From positions 11,877,777 through 11,941,776 of the forward strand of contig CM055828.1 of the NCBI GenBank assembly GCA_029582265.1: a DNA stretch of 64,000 nt. Reading direction: 5' to 3'. The stretch is from Zoroaster sp. YZ-2022. Taxonomy: Eukaryota > Echinodermata > Asteroidea > Forcipulatida > Zoroasteridae. Made by a program: the position numbers and the translations under genes. The notes beneath the pieces were generated by a model. That model did not search any database, was not told the origin of the DNA, and saw only the letters and a list, made by a program, of their open reading frames with translations. Numbering within the stretch: the first letter of the stretch is position 1; every line of letters starts with the position of its first letter. Positions 20,481 to 32,600 of this stretch are shown in pieces.

Positions 20481-21461
20481 TTAACAGAACACATGCATTC
20501 CAACTATACTAGCCCTACTATTGACACATCGGAATGCTTCTTTCGTTTTCAATTGAACTAGTGGTCCCAAGACTGTATGCATTGATACTATCTGGCCTAT
20601 TGCCCTAGCTAATATCCTGACTTGCACGGGTGTATTTGTTACCCGAGTATGACTCAATAAGCCGTCAATTGATCTTTTTAAATCATATATTCTGGTATCT
20701 GTGATGTGCACCTCACCACGACCGAAGTCCCAATTTAGTCCTAGTCACGTGGCTGTGCTTTTTGGATCCCAGCTGCATTTTTCTTCTGCAATTAGAAAAC
20801 CTAGATCTGTTAGATCGTTTCTAATCTTCTTGCTTAATTTTATTGCATCGCACAAATCTGCGCATCCTGCAATACCATCATCCAAAAAAATAACAACCTT
20901 ATGACCTTTTCCCCGCCAATAAGTTATTACACATCTCATGACTTTTGAAAATATATATGCTGCAGTTGATACACCGAATGGTAGCACGTTAAACACAAAA
21001 TACTTCTTATTGTTTCCGAAATCCCATGCAAAACCTAAAAACTTCTTATGTTGTTCCGAAATTCCTATGTGATGATAGGCTGACTTTAGATCAAAAGTAA
21101 TTACGTGATCGCCTTTCTTAAACACGTCTTTGACTATCTGTGCATCTTCATATTTGAACGTTTCTTTAAATAAGTGAAGATTTAAGTGACGGCAGTCCAG
21201 CACCATTCTGAGTTTACCTTTATTATCAAAAAATGTCAATGGATTTACTAAGTATGGCTTCTTATGCACCTCCGTTATACAACCCCTGATGAGTAATTTT
21301 TTAATTTCACCGTGTACGAATTTTGGATGGTGCAATGCTGATCTATTATTTTCAAGCTCGGCTGTGGGCGGTAACGTGAATAAAGGTAGCTTATAACCAT
21401 ATTCCAAAATATGCAAAACATTGTCATTAGTAGTAATATACTTCCAATAATATAATTGCAT
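20481..21461 (-). pseudogene. Reverse transcriptase of the Ngaro-like element
   Basis: The RT fingers and palm are intact over 238 codons (21461-20745). 'VITFDLKSAYHHIGI' is motif A, 'FNVLPFGVSTAAYIF' motif B, and 'VVIFLDDGIAG' the catalytic LDD motif. A frameshift near 20740 leads into the thumb part (20711-20481). No methyltransferase follows, which supports Ngaro/PAT over DIRS1. Confidence 0.9.
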
Positions 21462-21589
21462 TTTTAATCTCCCTACTGGCGATAATTCTTTATCTGACCG
21501 GCCCCAATCTGTTATTATTGCACTACCCGTTTGCGTTTTATGGACAACGCAATCCCATTCACAATAAGTGGTTATTGTACTTAACTTAT

Positions 21590-21961
21590 AGCTATCCTTG
21601 GCCTGCCTCGCTACTTGGTTGCAATCCGCCCTCCAGTGCCCCGCCTCACCACATGCGAAACATACGCCGGGCTTTCTTCCACCATAGCTCTGGCGTTGAA
21701 CCCCGGCCCCCGATGTGATAACACCTTAACATTCACTTTATACTGTTCTTCGTTTCCGCGTTTTCGGAACTTATACGAGTCTTTGCTTAGCTCTTCTATC
21801 TTTGCTACTTGTACGTCACTCAATTCCTGTTGATTTTTCTTGATCTGCTGTTGAAAGCCGCTCAACTTGTTCGATATCAGCGTGTCCAGTTGGTTCAACA
21901 ACACTGACTGAGAATCCTGGATTCTCGTGTCTAGAAGGTCGGATATGTCGGCCAGCTCCAT
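21590..21961 (-). pseudogene. Gag-like protein with zinc knuckle, Ngaro-like element
   Basis: An ATG at 21961 lies directly next to repeat A1. A coiled-coil-like N-terminus (Gln/Lys/Leu-rich) leads to a C-x2-C-x4-H-x4-C knuckle ('CFACGEAGHWRADC', about 21615-21660) in a shifted frame. It would bind the RNA genome. The frame is broken just before the knuckle. Confidence 0.75.
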
Positions 21962-22162
21962 AATGATGTAGTCGAAAGAGACTGCAAGCTAGAATAGTAA
22001 CATTCCAAACGCCCTTTTCTTATATACCCCCCAGGTACAACAAAAATATGCCTTCTCTAAAGACCCTGTACCCTGCAAAACACACAGCATTGCGTAATAT
22101 GCAAATATTAAACGAACAGACACAATTTGCCTGCTATACAAACGTAACGCAGGCAAAGAAAA
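21962..22162 (-). repeat. Ngaro split direct repeat A1
   Basis: Matches A2 at 18276-18480. It ends in GCAGGCAAAGAAAA, where LINE sequence resumes. Confidence 0.9.
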
Positions 22163-24780
22163 TTATATATGAGAGGGTTTTGGAAATGCTCTTCCAACAA
22201 GCGAGAGTTTTCTGAAGTTTGTTTCTACATGTTTGCCAATTTTGTTGAGTGAATTTATTGGAATTACCCAGATGAACTCCAAGGAACTTGAGACCTTCGT
22301 TGTTCCACGTGAAGTTGAGGGGATTATCATTTCTGAGGATCCAGGATCCTGCCCATAAACCTTGTGATTTTTGAAAATTTAGGCGAGCTGCAGACGCTCT
22401 GCTATATAAATTGTAAATATTGTCGACGATTTGGAAGCCACACTCGGACCCGATAAAGATAGAAACATCGTCTGCGTAGGCAGAGACGATAATATGTTTT
22501 CTGTCAAGAGGTAGTGAAAAGCCGCAGGTAGCAGCATTTTGTCTAAGAGAATTCAAGAAAGGTTCTATTGCCAAGGAAAATAGTAGGCCCGATAATGGAC
22601 ATCCTTGGCGAATACCCTTTTCGAAGGGGAAGGGGGTAGTGAGAGAAGAATTAATTTTAACAAGACTCTGTGCGTTATTGTACAGTAATTTGATATAAGG
22701 CCAAAAAAAAAGATGTTGAGTTGCCTTCCACCGACCGACCCAAAAGTGCTGAAATCTCGGGTCGGGTTTTTTTTTTTTTCCCCGTCATTCATAGGCCTAT
22801 TTATTAATGAAACTTACCAATTTTCTTTGTATAAAACATAATACGTTTGATTTGTGAAATTTTCCACTTTTTTTACCGGTAAATTTACCGGTACCCAAGT
22901 CTCAATCTACATGTTTTCAAATCGAATGGCCCCGGCCCTCACATGGTGCACTACCTTCGCGCACACTGTGTGCCAACGATTGCGACTCAAATCTACACGT
23001 TTTCCAGTCGAATGGCCCCTAGCCCTCACATGTTTTCCACTGGCTTCGCGCACTGTTTTGTATGTCAAAGAATGCGACTCAATCTACACGTTTTCAAATC
23101 AAAGGCCCTCACACGTTGTGCACTGGCTCCCCGCACTGTACGTGTGTCAACGATTGCGACTCAATCTACACGTTTTCAAATCGAATGGCCACTCACATGT
23201 TGCATGTTGAGCATTGCATTTGCACGCAATATGGATGAATTTGCTGTGTCAATCACAGCGAAAAGTACAACAAAAATGCTTGGCATACCTTTATTCTGAA
23301 GCAAAATTCCTTGCTGATAGGTATACAAATGAAAATCATGGTATGTGGTTTCAGTTCCAATGCATTTCAATCTTAAAATGACAGTCAAGGAGAAAAAAAA
23401 TAAAATAAAATAAATCCCGACCGACCGACCCCTTCAAATATTTTCACTGGAGGGCAACTCAACAAAAAAAATGTTGGCCTAATTATGACAGAAAGTTGTC
23501 ACCGAATCCCAGGAGGGAATATCTTCCAGGAGGGAGTCTTGTGCATTCACGTCAACATCTACGTTGGCATAAAGATTTTGATAGGAGTGAATACATGTCT
23601 TTATTTCAAAGGGATTTTCTGTTACGTCACTGGAAGGTAGACGGATTCTGTAGATGTGTTTTTTGACAGAGTGAGATTTTACGAGATTAAAGAAAAATGA
23701 GAAAGATGTGTCGATATCTTTAGCAAAATGGAAGTGTGATCGAATAAGTGCCCCTTTTGTTTCGTGTTTGAGTATGTTGTTGAGTGCATTTCGTTGTTCT
23801 TTCAGTGTTTCAGCCATGTCTGGTGTGATTGTGGGGTGTGATTGGAGTTTGTCTATTTCTTTTTCTTGTTTCTGTATCTAGTTTTCTTTTCAGAAGCGCA
23901 TTTCTTTCCGTACATTTGGGATAGGGTTTTGATGTGACGTTTCCCGAGGTCCCACCAAGTGCAGATATTGTGATAGTTATCTTTTGAGTTTGCCAGTCGG
24001 ACCAGAATAGAGAAAAAAAATTACAGAATTTTTTATCTTCAAGAAGGCTGTTGTTAAACTGCCAATAGGCGCTTCCTCGCTTTGTAAAAAAAGGAAGTTT
24101 TAATTTCAGGAGGACAGCACTATGATCAGAAAGTGAGCAAGGAATAAATATCACAGGACAGAACAGATGTAGTAAGAGTGGGAGATATATAAAATCGGTC
24201 AAGGCGAGCTTTAGACATTTCTCCAGGCATACTGGAGTTATGTCTAAACCAGGTGTATTTAGATGCGCTAGGGTTAAGTCTTCGCCAGATGTCACAAAGA
24301 GAGAGATCAGTATAGAGGTTGAGTAAAGACGAGGCGATTTGTCGGCGTTTTTCAGAAGAGATGCCGAAACGATCTAACGTGGGTTCAATAGTGCAGTTGA
24401 AGTCACCGCCAACGACAATGCCACTATCGTGATCGTCGCAATGGTGTTGAACACTTCTACGGTAGGATCATTGTTTTGAGGGATCAATACATTATAAAGA
24501 TGATAGATTGTGGAGCCTACCTCTATCTTAGCATATATAACATAACTTTCATAGTTAACATCAGAAGAAAGGACAGGGTAAGTATGTTTAATGAGTATCC
24601 CAACTCCTGTTCCCCGAGATAAACTTGAAGAACAAATAATGTGGTACGGCCAGGAATTCCAAGCAGAGGGCAGTGTTCAGATCATTTGTTTCTTGGAGAA
24701 AGATGACATCAGGCGAGTTGCAAAAAAGATTTATAAAAGAAAGGAAGAGTTCCTAACAGGCATGATGGAACACCCTCCAG
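22163..24780 (-). pseudogene. LINE ORF2 (endonuclease and reverse transcriptase), interrupted
   Basis: The APE-type endonuclease is recognisable from 'DVIFLQETN' (about 24720) and 'GGDFNCTIEP' (about 24390), and the 'SDHSAVLLKL' end motif (about 24110-24135). The linker region contains 'LIRSHFHFAKDIDTSFSFFF' (about 23700). The RT has 'KGIRQGCPLSGLLFSLAIEP' (about 22570-22625) and the catalytic 'AYADDVSIFIG' (about 22475). Many frameshifts are present. A MITE sits between the linker and RT pieces, and the Ngaro-like element ends the RT at 22162. The clade (L1/Tx1-like) is my best guess from motif spacing. Confidence 0.82.
22699..23479. mobile_element. PIF/Harbinger-like MITE, copy 1 (781 bp)
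   Basis: Ends GGCCAAAAA... and ...TTGGCC, with subterminal GTTGAGTTGCC and its inverse, flanked by TAA at 22696-22698 and 23480-23482. The interior holds about four to five copies of an ~80-bp unit with the core CTACACGTTTTCAAATCGAA (about 22905-23215). Copy 2 is at 38967-39748. It inserted into the LINE ORF2. The open frames inside it are by-products of the tandem units. Confidence 0.88.
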
Positions 24781-24782
24781 TG

Positions 24783-25466
24783 TTAAGGGTAAGAATGGAG
24801 AGTGCCATAAGAAAAAAATGTAATGTATTTAGTCATTTTAGAATGTTTGCGAGGGGTCGTTTGGATATAGGGTCTTGATAAGTTTTTAGACCCTTTGAAG
24901 AGAGGAGAGTTTCGCAGGGGTTTTAATTGTTTAACATGGCCTGGGAGGTCGTTTGTAAACCTTTTGGCAATATCTAGAGGCTTTCGCCTGGCTTTGACGC
25001 ATTTTAGAAATTTAGTCATATCTGCGTTAAACAGCGGACCCCTGGTGGTAACTAAATCACCAAAGTCTTCCTCAGTAGATTCTGAAGTGACAGATTGAAT
25101 ATCACTGTCGCTTTCTGAAGCAGAAGGACCGTCTATTGACATTTGAGAAGAATAGTCTAGAGCCTGTGAAAGAGTTGGCGGATCAGTATTGGTGGGTTTG
25201 TCTTTGGCTGTCTCCAGATGTTTAGAAAGCTTTCTCGGGGGAGACGGTGATTTGAGAGGCACAAGACTAGAATTGACAGCTTGTTTGGAAGGTGGTGAGA
25301 GCTTTTTCTTCCTCTTGGACAAGACCTCTGAGAAAAGAGGTGTAGAATTGTCTCTTTGGAGAGGAGGTGGAGTTCCCCAAAAGTATTTGGAGGAATGAGG
25401 TTTATGGGAAGTGGTGGTGGGAGGAGTAGCAGTGGTTGGTGAGGAAGGGGGTGGGTATACGAACAA
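24783..25466 (-). pseudogene. LINE ORF1, C-terminal part
   Basis: A 227-codon frame rich in Pro, Ser and Lys, with an acidic Ser-rich stretch ('ASESDSDIQSVTSESTEEDF') and a basic C-terminal segment. It directly precedes the endonuclease on the same strand and overlaps its first codons. Low-complexity Pro/Ser-rich nucleic-acid-binding proteins are usual for LINE ORF1. No RRM or CCHC motif is visible in the part that remains. Confidence 0.6.
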
Positions 25467-26014
25467 TCATTTCATCATGTTTTAACAAATAATTAACAAA
25501 ACTTTTGTTACTTTTTACAATCCGCCATCTTGAAACCAAGCGTAAGCGATCACAAATTTCGGTTCACGTTTTGTCAGAACAATGACGTCATCGCAGCACG
25601 ACTGAACTCGCGAAAAGGCTTAACCAATGACCAAAGCCCAAACATGTTTCTGGTTACAGTCGCGAAAACGCGCCCCAGATCCAATTTCCACTTTGTTAAA
25701 AAATACTTAATGTTTGATACTGTAAGACATTTAATACCTTATATTTAAGGTTGGTCAACTTTCAAACTCTGAATTGGACATTTAGTCATGTGACCACTTC
25801 CACCGTTTTTTCAGATTTGCAAAATAATCATGTTTTTCAGACAAAATAAAAGATATCGCATGTAATGTAAATGTAATGGCGGCCAAAGTGGATTCCCAGA
25901 ATGCACGAGATAATAACTTGTTTAAACGAGAAAATACATATTTAACATTTAAAAAATTACATACTTTTTAAAAAACAACCCTCATAATTATGTACTTTGC
26001 GTGGGTACAATGTA
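25467..26014. other. Non-coding stretch between LINE and hAT element
   Basis: It contains CGCCATCTTG and TGACGTCATCGC words like those at promoters or LINE 5' ends (25525-25600), then AT-rich sequence. I see no gene. Confidence 0.5.
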
Positions 26015-26022
26015 TACCTACA

Positions 26023-27315
26023 CATGGGCGTATGGGGACTCTTTGGTTAAGGGGGGCAGAGGGGTTGATTTGCCCGAAATTTTACACAGATAAAAACACA
26101 AGTACCAATTTCTAATAAAAAGTCTTTTTATCAATCGACGATACACAATTAGCACAAATCACACAACATGCAACTTAAAAGAAATATTGTTTTCTGCCTT
26201 TCTTAGCAGCAAAAATATCAATTATTTGGTCAACATTTTTTCCAACAGACATGTTGGCATACTTTCGCTCAATATTTAGTATTGACACACTGTTTAGTCG
26301 CGTTTGACCCATTGTACTCCTCAAATATGTCTTCATTCGTCTGAGGCCACTGAAGGAGCGCTCTGCAGAACACGATGTACCAGGAATGGTTGCCAAGATA
26401 CCAGCGATTTTGTTGAAGACTGGCAGTACGCCATGAAGATCGTTCTTGTAAACAGTTTCAACAACACCAGCTGCATAGCGGCCTGTGAACGTTAACCTGA
26501 TGGATGCGTATGGTCCTTGACAAACTTAGCGTAGATTGCCTTTTCTGCCTTTAGGAGATCCAGATCAACACCATAATGTGATGCAACAAGATCGACGTTA
26601 CTATAAATAGATTTCAGAGTGAGCGTGTTCGGCTTTCCATCCCGGGAAATTGTACAAACATTTCAGCTGGCTTAGCTTATCTCAATGGCGAAACGCGACC
26701 CGACAATTGAACAAAAGGGCTTTAAGGGCCGTGGATATTGGTGTAGATGTAAATGACGACATAGGAAGCTTACAAAGAGAAGAACCACTGGATATTGTTT
26801 TATGGCCTTTGTAACTGCAATTGTAGTTGTTTTGATCGTGAATAGACGCTAGGTGTGACCGACTCCCGATTTTCAAACTCGAACAAACTTGACACTAGTT
26901 GACAGTTAACTAATTTGGCAGATTCAGGAGGCCGAAATCGTATCGGAAGCAACACTGAGCAAACGACTTTACAGCAAAGCGTTACATCACAGCATGTTGT
27001 TGTTTATGGCAACCGTAGTCATAGAAAATAATGTAAAGTAAAAATCACGCAGCGTCATCACAAATTAACTCGGAGAAATAAGAGCGTTTGGTTAATTCCT
27101 GTACTCCTGAAAAAATTTAATGGGGACAAATTTAAGAAGGTTGTTTATCAAGAATTTTGGTTGACTATTAGCCGGCAATAAATTTGCCATCATTGTTAAT
27201 TTGTTAATCTTTTTGCTTTCTCTGTTCGATTTTTTTCTTATTGCTTTGCCCGAATTTTCCCCATTGTTTTTCCGAATTTGGGAGGGCAATTGCCCCCCTG
27301 ACTCGTACGCCCATG
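26023..27315 (-). mobile_element. hAT transposon remnant with 8-bp target duplication
   Basis: Short inverted ends (CATGGGCGTA at the left and TACGCCCATG at the right) are flanked by the same 8 bp, TACCTACA, at 26015-26022 and 27316-27323. An 8-bp duplication is the rule for hAT elements. A transposase C-terminal fragment lies inside; the rest (26660-27280) is non-coding, so this is an internally deleted copy. Confidence 0.9.
26175..26650 (-). pseudogene. hAT transposase C-terminal fragment (dimerisation domain)
   Basis: The 73-codon end segment 'IPGTSCSAERSFSGLRRMKT' and 'LNSVSILNIE' is the classic hAT C-terminal dimerisation motif. Related sequence extends upstream to about 26640 in other frames ('SHYGVDLDLLKAEKAIYAKF'). 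The catalytic core is missing. Confidence 0.87.
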
Positions 27316-28204
27316 TACCTACAGTGGCAGTAACGGGCTTTGGCGTAGATCTAAAAGGAGCATCGTAAAAATAAATAAAATTACTCTGCTTAATATCGGC
27401 TTATTATGATTTAACATCTCATAATTATCACTTGGCATCATTCACTGTTATGACTATTAAGGAAGTTACATGTATAAGCTTTCATTTGAGATATTGAACG
27501 AAAAAAATCCGTCAAGGATTAGTACAAGTAAAATAAAAACTAAAATTAAGAAAATGCTGACCCACTGTTTTAATTCTGTTTGCACAAGGGCGTGTGCAGT
27601 CTTCCGATTGGCCAGCGTGGCTGTCAATCAGAATCAAGCGCACTTTAAATGTCACTTATATTTAGTTTCCAACATCCTAATTTCATGTTTGTTTGTTGGG
27701 GTGTTGGTTTGTTTAATAATGATATTATATTTCAAAATTCGTTCGCTTTTTAAATTCTATTTTTGGGGTATCTTGAGCCAAACACTGGCGATATATATTT
27801 AAGCTTTATGCAAGTCATAATTATGAGATATTAAGGGATACTGTAATTATGTCATAATTGTGACTTATGCAAAGTCATATTTATGAGTCAAGTAATATTT
27901 TTTACGGTGTCTCTTTAACACTTCTGTACTGTGCATTAACTGGTGATTGCGTAAGAATTAAGTTGTAGAAGGTTCCTCTGGCAACATCTCAAGTCAAGTC
28001 ACCGACTTGATGTATACGGCAAATTACAGTACTACATGTATTTTGATTGGTCTGTGTTTTGTGCTCTAACAAATGGGCACTCGTTTACGCATTATAAGGA
28101 GCTGCGTGACCATATGGGGCCGTCTTTTGTCATATAATTAATTATTTAGCCCATTTTGAGGTTCTTTTTACGGAGCTCTGGAAGTGCTATCAACGTATGC
28201 TGAC

Positions 28205-28395
28205 GACATCCCGACATAATTTATCTCTGGTCAATGACATCCTAAACTTGGATGTCGTCTTCCCGAGATAATTTATTTCGGGATGAGACATCCTGAAAGT
28301 TGGATGTCGTCTTCCCGAGACAATTTATTTCAGGATGTGGACATGCTGAAAGTAGGATGTCGTCATCCCGAGATAAATTTTCTTGGGATGAGGAC
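28205..28395. repeat. Four-unit ~55-bp palindromic array
   Basis: Repeated ATCCCGAGATAATTTATTTC and GGATGTCGTC blocks, each partly self-complementary. The array is bracketed by GACCATATGGGG (28109) and CCCCATATGC (28412), which suggests a MITE of about 350 bp. Confidence 0.6.
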
Positions 28396-28531
28396 AAATG
28401 TTTGTCCAGTGACCCCATATGCATGCACTGAACATGCATTATAATGCCATGTCAAATCACTTCATTCTGAATCAGTACAGACTTGAAAAACAATTGTAAA
28501 AGTATAATTTTGACTTTAAAATAAAGTGAGC

Positions 28532-28537
28532 TTTATT
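28532..28537 (-). promoter_or_regulatory. Candidate polyadenylation signal of the NXPE-like gene
   Basis: AATAAA on the minus strand, 280 bp beyond the stop codon at 28815. Other A-rich variants occur nearby, so the choice is tentative. Confidence 0.4.
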
Positions 28538-28814
28538 CTTCCGACAGATGGATAATATCAATTGGGAAATGAGATGTTTAACTTTGAAGATGACAAATAC
28601 ATATTCTGAATAAAAAACAATTCTTAATAAAAACCAATCCTAAACAAAAATATAAATGATTTAATTTCTTTGAATATATTGGAAATCGTGGTGCATGGCG
28701 GATAAAAATCCTTTTCCTTGTTCGGTGTACGCTACTATGGAATTATTCATAAAGCTCCAGCAATAAAAATAATTTATATAAGCCATTTTTACTGTAAATG
28801 AGTAGATTTAAACA

Positions 28815-29602
28815 TTATTTCGATGGACACAGAAAGCTCAGGAACATTTTTATTTCTTGAGAGATTACTGGTTCAAGAGGATGAATGCGATGGCCAGATG
28901 AGTGGCATAAGGTCATTTGCCACACATCAATTATGACTACACCGGGTTCTCCTATTAACTCTTCTCTCATTACGTTATCTAACTCCATGGCATACCAATT
29001 ACTCATGTCTGTACCTTGTTGTTCCCTCGTGTTTGCAGATTTTATAAATATGTGTGTGCTTGGGTCCTGCTTCCTTAATCTCCTTAATGCCTCCTTGACT
29101 GCTTTCCAGCGGTCTCGGTAAAATTGAATGTTTGTTGGAGTGAAATGGGCCCAGAGTGTCAGGAAAACTACAGTATTTGGCCCACCGCGCAAGTTGTCAA
29201 TTTCGTGAGCTGCGTATTTTATATCCTTAACATTTGTCCACATGTTACGAATCGGATATCCGTGATGCCGGTAAAACAAAGAAATGTTGTGAGTTTGGTC
29301 ATAAGAGCTCCGTGGCCCACACGTTTGGCTCGTTTGCAATCGTTTCTCTTGCATAGTGTTGCCCAGATGAACAGAGAGGTATTCAAACCACTGCCGTATT
29401 GTTGAGTCTCCATAGAAGTACAAACTGTGGTCTTGCATGCATTTCAAAACATCTGCTGTATGAAAATCTCTCAGTTGGCAGACAAGGGAGTGCCAGGACA
29501 TTTTGTAATAGAAACCAGCAATTGATTTGGGGGGACGCGGGGGAAGTCCTTGAGTACAGGCTGGAAGAGGTTCTGTACAAGTGCTTACCTCATGATTGTT
29601 AC
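28815..29602 (-). CDS. NXPE-like gene, exon 7 (PC-esterase domain)
   Basis: 788 bp from acceptor ATATGCAG to the stop at 28815-28817. Holds the GDS nucleophile motif and the C-terminal Asp/His segment ('IIDVWQMTLCHSSGHRIHP'). Confidence 0.92.
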
Positions 29603-32600
29603 CTGCATATAATGAAAAACAAAATTCTTCAAAATACACATCTACATATAGGTGCATAGTCATATGGCATGGACAATCCAAGGCCTGCAGTGTTCCTTTC
29701 TTTTGTTGCCATTGCGGTTGGACTTTCTAAGCAAGATTTTAACCTGTGACCTCTGAATTACCATACGTGTGCTTTTTACCAATTTTTTTTTAAATTTTTT
29801 TTGAGGGGGGGTCTAGTAAGAAGTCATTGAACCAAATCATGCCAAATAGCCAAGGATCATGTGCCATGTATATGTAATTGATGCAACCTGTGTAGTGAAA
29901 GTCAGGTGTGGCTGAGACCTACATGTAGCTGTAAAAGTACTATTGCACCTTTTTTGCAAAAATATTTACAATTAATTCTTTCGCATGTGGCCCAAAAAAT
30001 TCAACAAGCAGCTAACTATTTTTTAAGTTGAGCCCCAAAAAGAATATTTTAATCATGTTTTTTTTTATTAATTAATTTAATTTAATTTACTTATTTTAAA
30101 ATTAGTGTGTGTGGGGGAGGGATTCAAATGTCTTTATTCATTTTCATGTAAATAAATGGAATTCAGCACGTTTCAACAAATTAGTTGCTTACCGACAGAT
30201 ATCACAGTGACTACAGATACTCCTGTCTGTTTGATCTTTGCAAATCTGGAAAAATTAGTATACAATGTATAGTATAAGAAACTGTTAAACTCTCTTGAAA
30301 ATATGAAATGTGTTTGTTTGAAAATATATGACCTACAGCTGGAGAAAGACAAACAACATCAGTGGCGTATCTGGGGGGAGGCCTGTCTGGCCATTTGTTT
30401 GAATCACTAAAGCATAAAATAACAAGTAATAATAAGTTTTAAATTTTTTCTGAGTAAGCACATTGTGATGAAACTTTCTCAAGTTAGTTTTATAATATAT
30501 TTCTTGAAAACTAGAGGACTGAAATAACGTACATGTACGTTTCCAAATAATGTACCAATGTTATGCCTTATATCATCACGATAAGAGCAGACTTTCAACA
30601 AGGCATGGAATCGGTGTACTAGCTTAAGATGAACACAGTGAATGAACATTAATGGCTAATTTATGCAGCAGCAATGGCAATATGAACTTAATATTATTTT
30701 TAATCCTGAATTAATCTAAAACCAGCACACTGATTCCATGCCCTGTTGATTGTGACAATATTGTCCCTTTAAATACATGTAAAACGTCACACTCTAGCAG
30801 AATTTCATTCAAAATTCAGTCAACATTCAGTCAGTGTGATTTGACAGAAGTATGTGTAACATATGCCCAAGGCTTTCATATTAAATTTCACAGAAAGTTT
30901 ATTCAATGTATTTTTTTCCATCATCAGGAAGGCGGAAAAATATTCACAGGAAGCGGAAAGCCTCTCATGGGTTTTGCCCAGGGGCACATTTGCAAATAAA
31001 TATCATGCTGGTCATGACTCATGACCCCACTCAAATAGTTTCTTAATTTTCATTCAGTAAAAATGAAAAGATAATAAACATGCATTCGTGTAATAGCCCT
31101 ATGAACTCACACATATATATTTACACATAATATGTGTACAGTACAGCTCCATAGCCAGCTTTCCATGTTCATGTTTGTTACCGATTTTGAGAGGCTGAGT
31201 GTCAATTACAAATCCATAAAATTTACTTTTAAAAAAGCTGCTTTCCAGCCAGATAGCTTACTTGTGTATGACTGACTTGGGTTCATGTTGCAGCAACAAG
31301 TTATTATATTCATGGCCACGTGGTAGCATCCCCATGTGCTGTGACCAAGAGCTACATGGCAGCTTAACAGGCTTAAGACAAAACCAAGGGTAGCCCAGCA
31401 TGCCGTCTGAGAAATCACAGAATCCCCTGGACCTTTGAGTCTCCAGGGATCCCAGATACATATCCTTTGTGATGTGGCAAGGCATGATCTCTGTTTGTTT
31501 CCCAAGTGAGAACATCCCATCGTATGCGAACCGTGCAGGAGCAATCTCTCGCTGGTGCCTGAGAAGAGCAACGTACTCACTCGACTTGACCAGTACCACA
31601 TTCATGGTGATGACACCTGTCCAATGGAGTATAAAGCGAGCTGTATAGGTGCCATTTTGGTGGTCAATGATTTCATCTGCTGGCTGGCTGGCTTCTAAGC
31701 CAGGGCTAAAGATCTTTACCTGCAACAGTGGGGTGGTCATGAAACAGAGGCTTTCATCAGAATGACTATGATAAAGGTTTCTTCCATAAATATTTTTAAA
31801 AGTTATTTGAAGTTTTAGCCTTTTTGTATCATTGAGAATGGCTGACCTTTAATTTTGCATGATATTCTATTGTTTTGTTTTCCAAAATATTTGTCTCCGG
31901 TTCACTGTATCCATGTGCATCACTTACCTTTAGTCAAGGTGCATGTGGCAACCTGGAAGCCCACACCCTTAGGTGATATCATAGAAAATTTAGTTAACTC
32001 ATGCATTATTTATCAACATTATTAACAAATCGGTAGAGAAATATTTATAATTAAAAAAAAAAGGAAAATAAAAAATATCATAAAAAAGAACTGGTAAAGG
32101 CACTCATGGCTTCACCACTCACACGGTGTTCTGGGTTGATCCATGGCTCCATTGCTGGGACACAAACCAGCAGCACAAACAAGGTTGGTTTACTATTCAA
32201 GTTTTAACCAGCCTGCCCTACTGGCCCACATAAACTGCAAAAGCAGCAAACAAGATTGCAGACAGGTTTGGTCTATAGATATTTGTTTGTATATGTAGTT
32301 GCTTCTATACAGTGTACATTGTAGTTGAACAGACGCAGAGCATTCAAAAAATCTGTAAATTTTTACCATGGCGTGGAACTTTCAATCCAATTCATAAAAG
32401 ACGTCCTGATTTTGTTGCCAATACATGAATATATTATTTACATGTACAGTACTACATGTAGTTATTTTTCGTTGCAGAGATGCGTACAGTACATGTACAT
32501 GTGCAACCTGTTGAAAATGTGTACATTTTCATGTACAATGTACATCATACATACATGTATGTGTACATCACAGTAGTAAGACACCTCAAGTCCTCAACTA

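Larger units (their letters stand above)
17905..22162 (-). mobile_element. Ngaro-like tyrosine-recombinase retrotransposon (DIRS group)
   Basis: Minus-strand order: repeat A1 (22162-21962), Gag, RT, RNase H, tyrosine recombinase, repeat B1 (18576-18489), repeat A2 (18480-18276), spacer, repeat B2 (17992-17905). This A1-ORFs-B1-A2-B2 arrangement of split direct repeats is the signature of Ngaro/PAT-type elements, which integrate by recombination and leave no target duplication. It sits inside a LINE reverse transcriptase gene. All its genes carry frameshifts or stops. Confidence 0.9.
17800..25466 (-). mobile_element. L1/Tx1-like non-LTR retrotransposon, split by two later insertions
   Basis: Minus-strand remains, in order: ORF1 C-terminal part (25466-24783), endonuclease (about 24760-24200), the region between endonuclease and RT (23817-23480), RT core (22698-22163), and an RT thumb segment (17904-about 17800). 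A 781-bp MITE (22699-23479) and an Ngaro-like element (17905-22162) lie inside it. The thumb segment downstream of the Ngaro copy continues the RT, which shows the order of events. Many stops show that it is dead. Confidence 0.85.
27324..28814. other. Intergenic/3' region of the NXPE-like gene
   Basis: AT-rich, no gene seen. CATAATTATGA-type repeats lie at 27800-27890. A small palindromic array occupies 28205-28395. The part nearest 28814 should be the 3' UTR of the minus-strand gene. Confidence 0.55.

Noticed and set aside
22854..23299. Two overlapping plus-strand frames of 118 codons each, with equivalents in the second MITE copy (39132-39566).
   Set aside because: They fall entirely within tandem units of a non-coding MITE, overlap each other in two frames, and show no coding features.
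24591..25398. Several plus-strand frames opposite the LINE.
   Set aside because: They are antisense to ORF1 and the endonuclease, whose motifs are clear on the minus strand.
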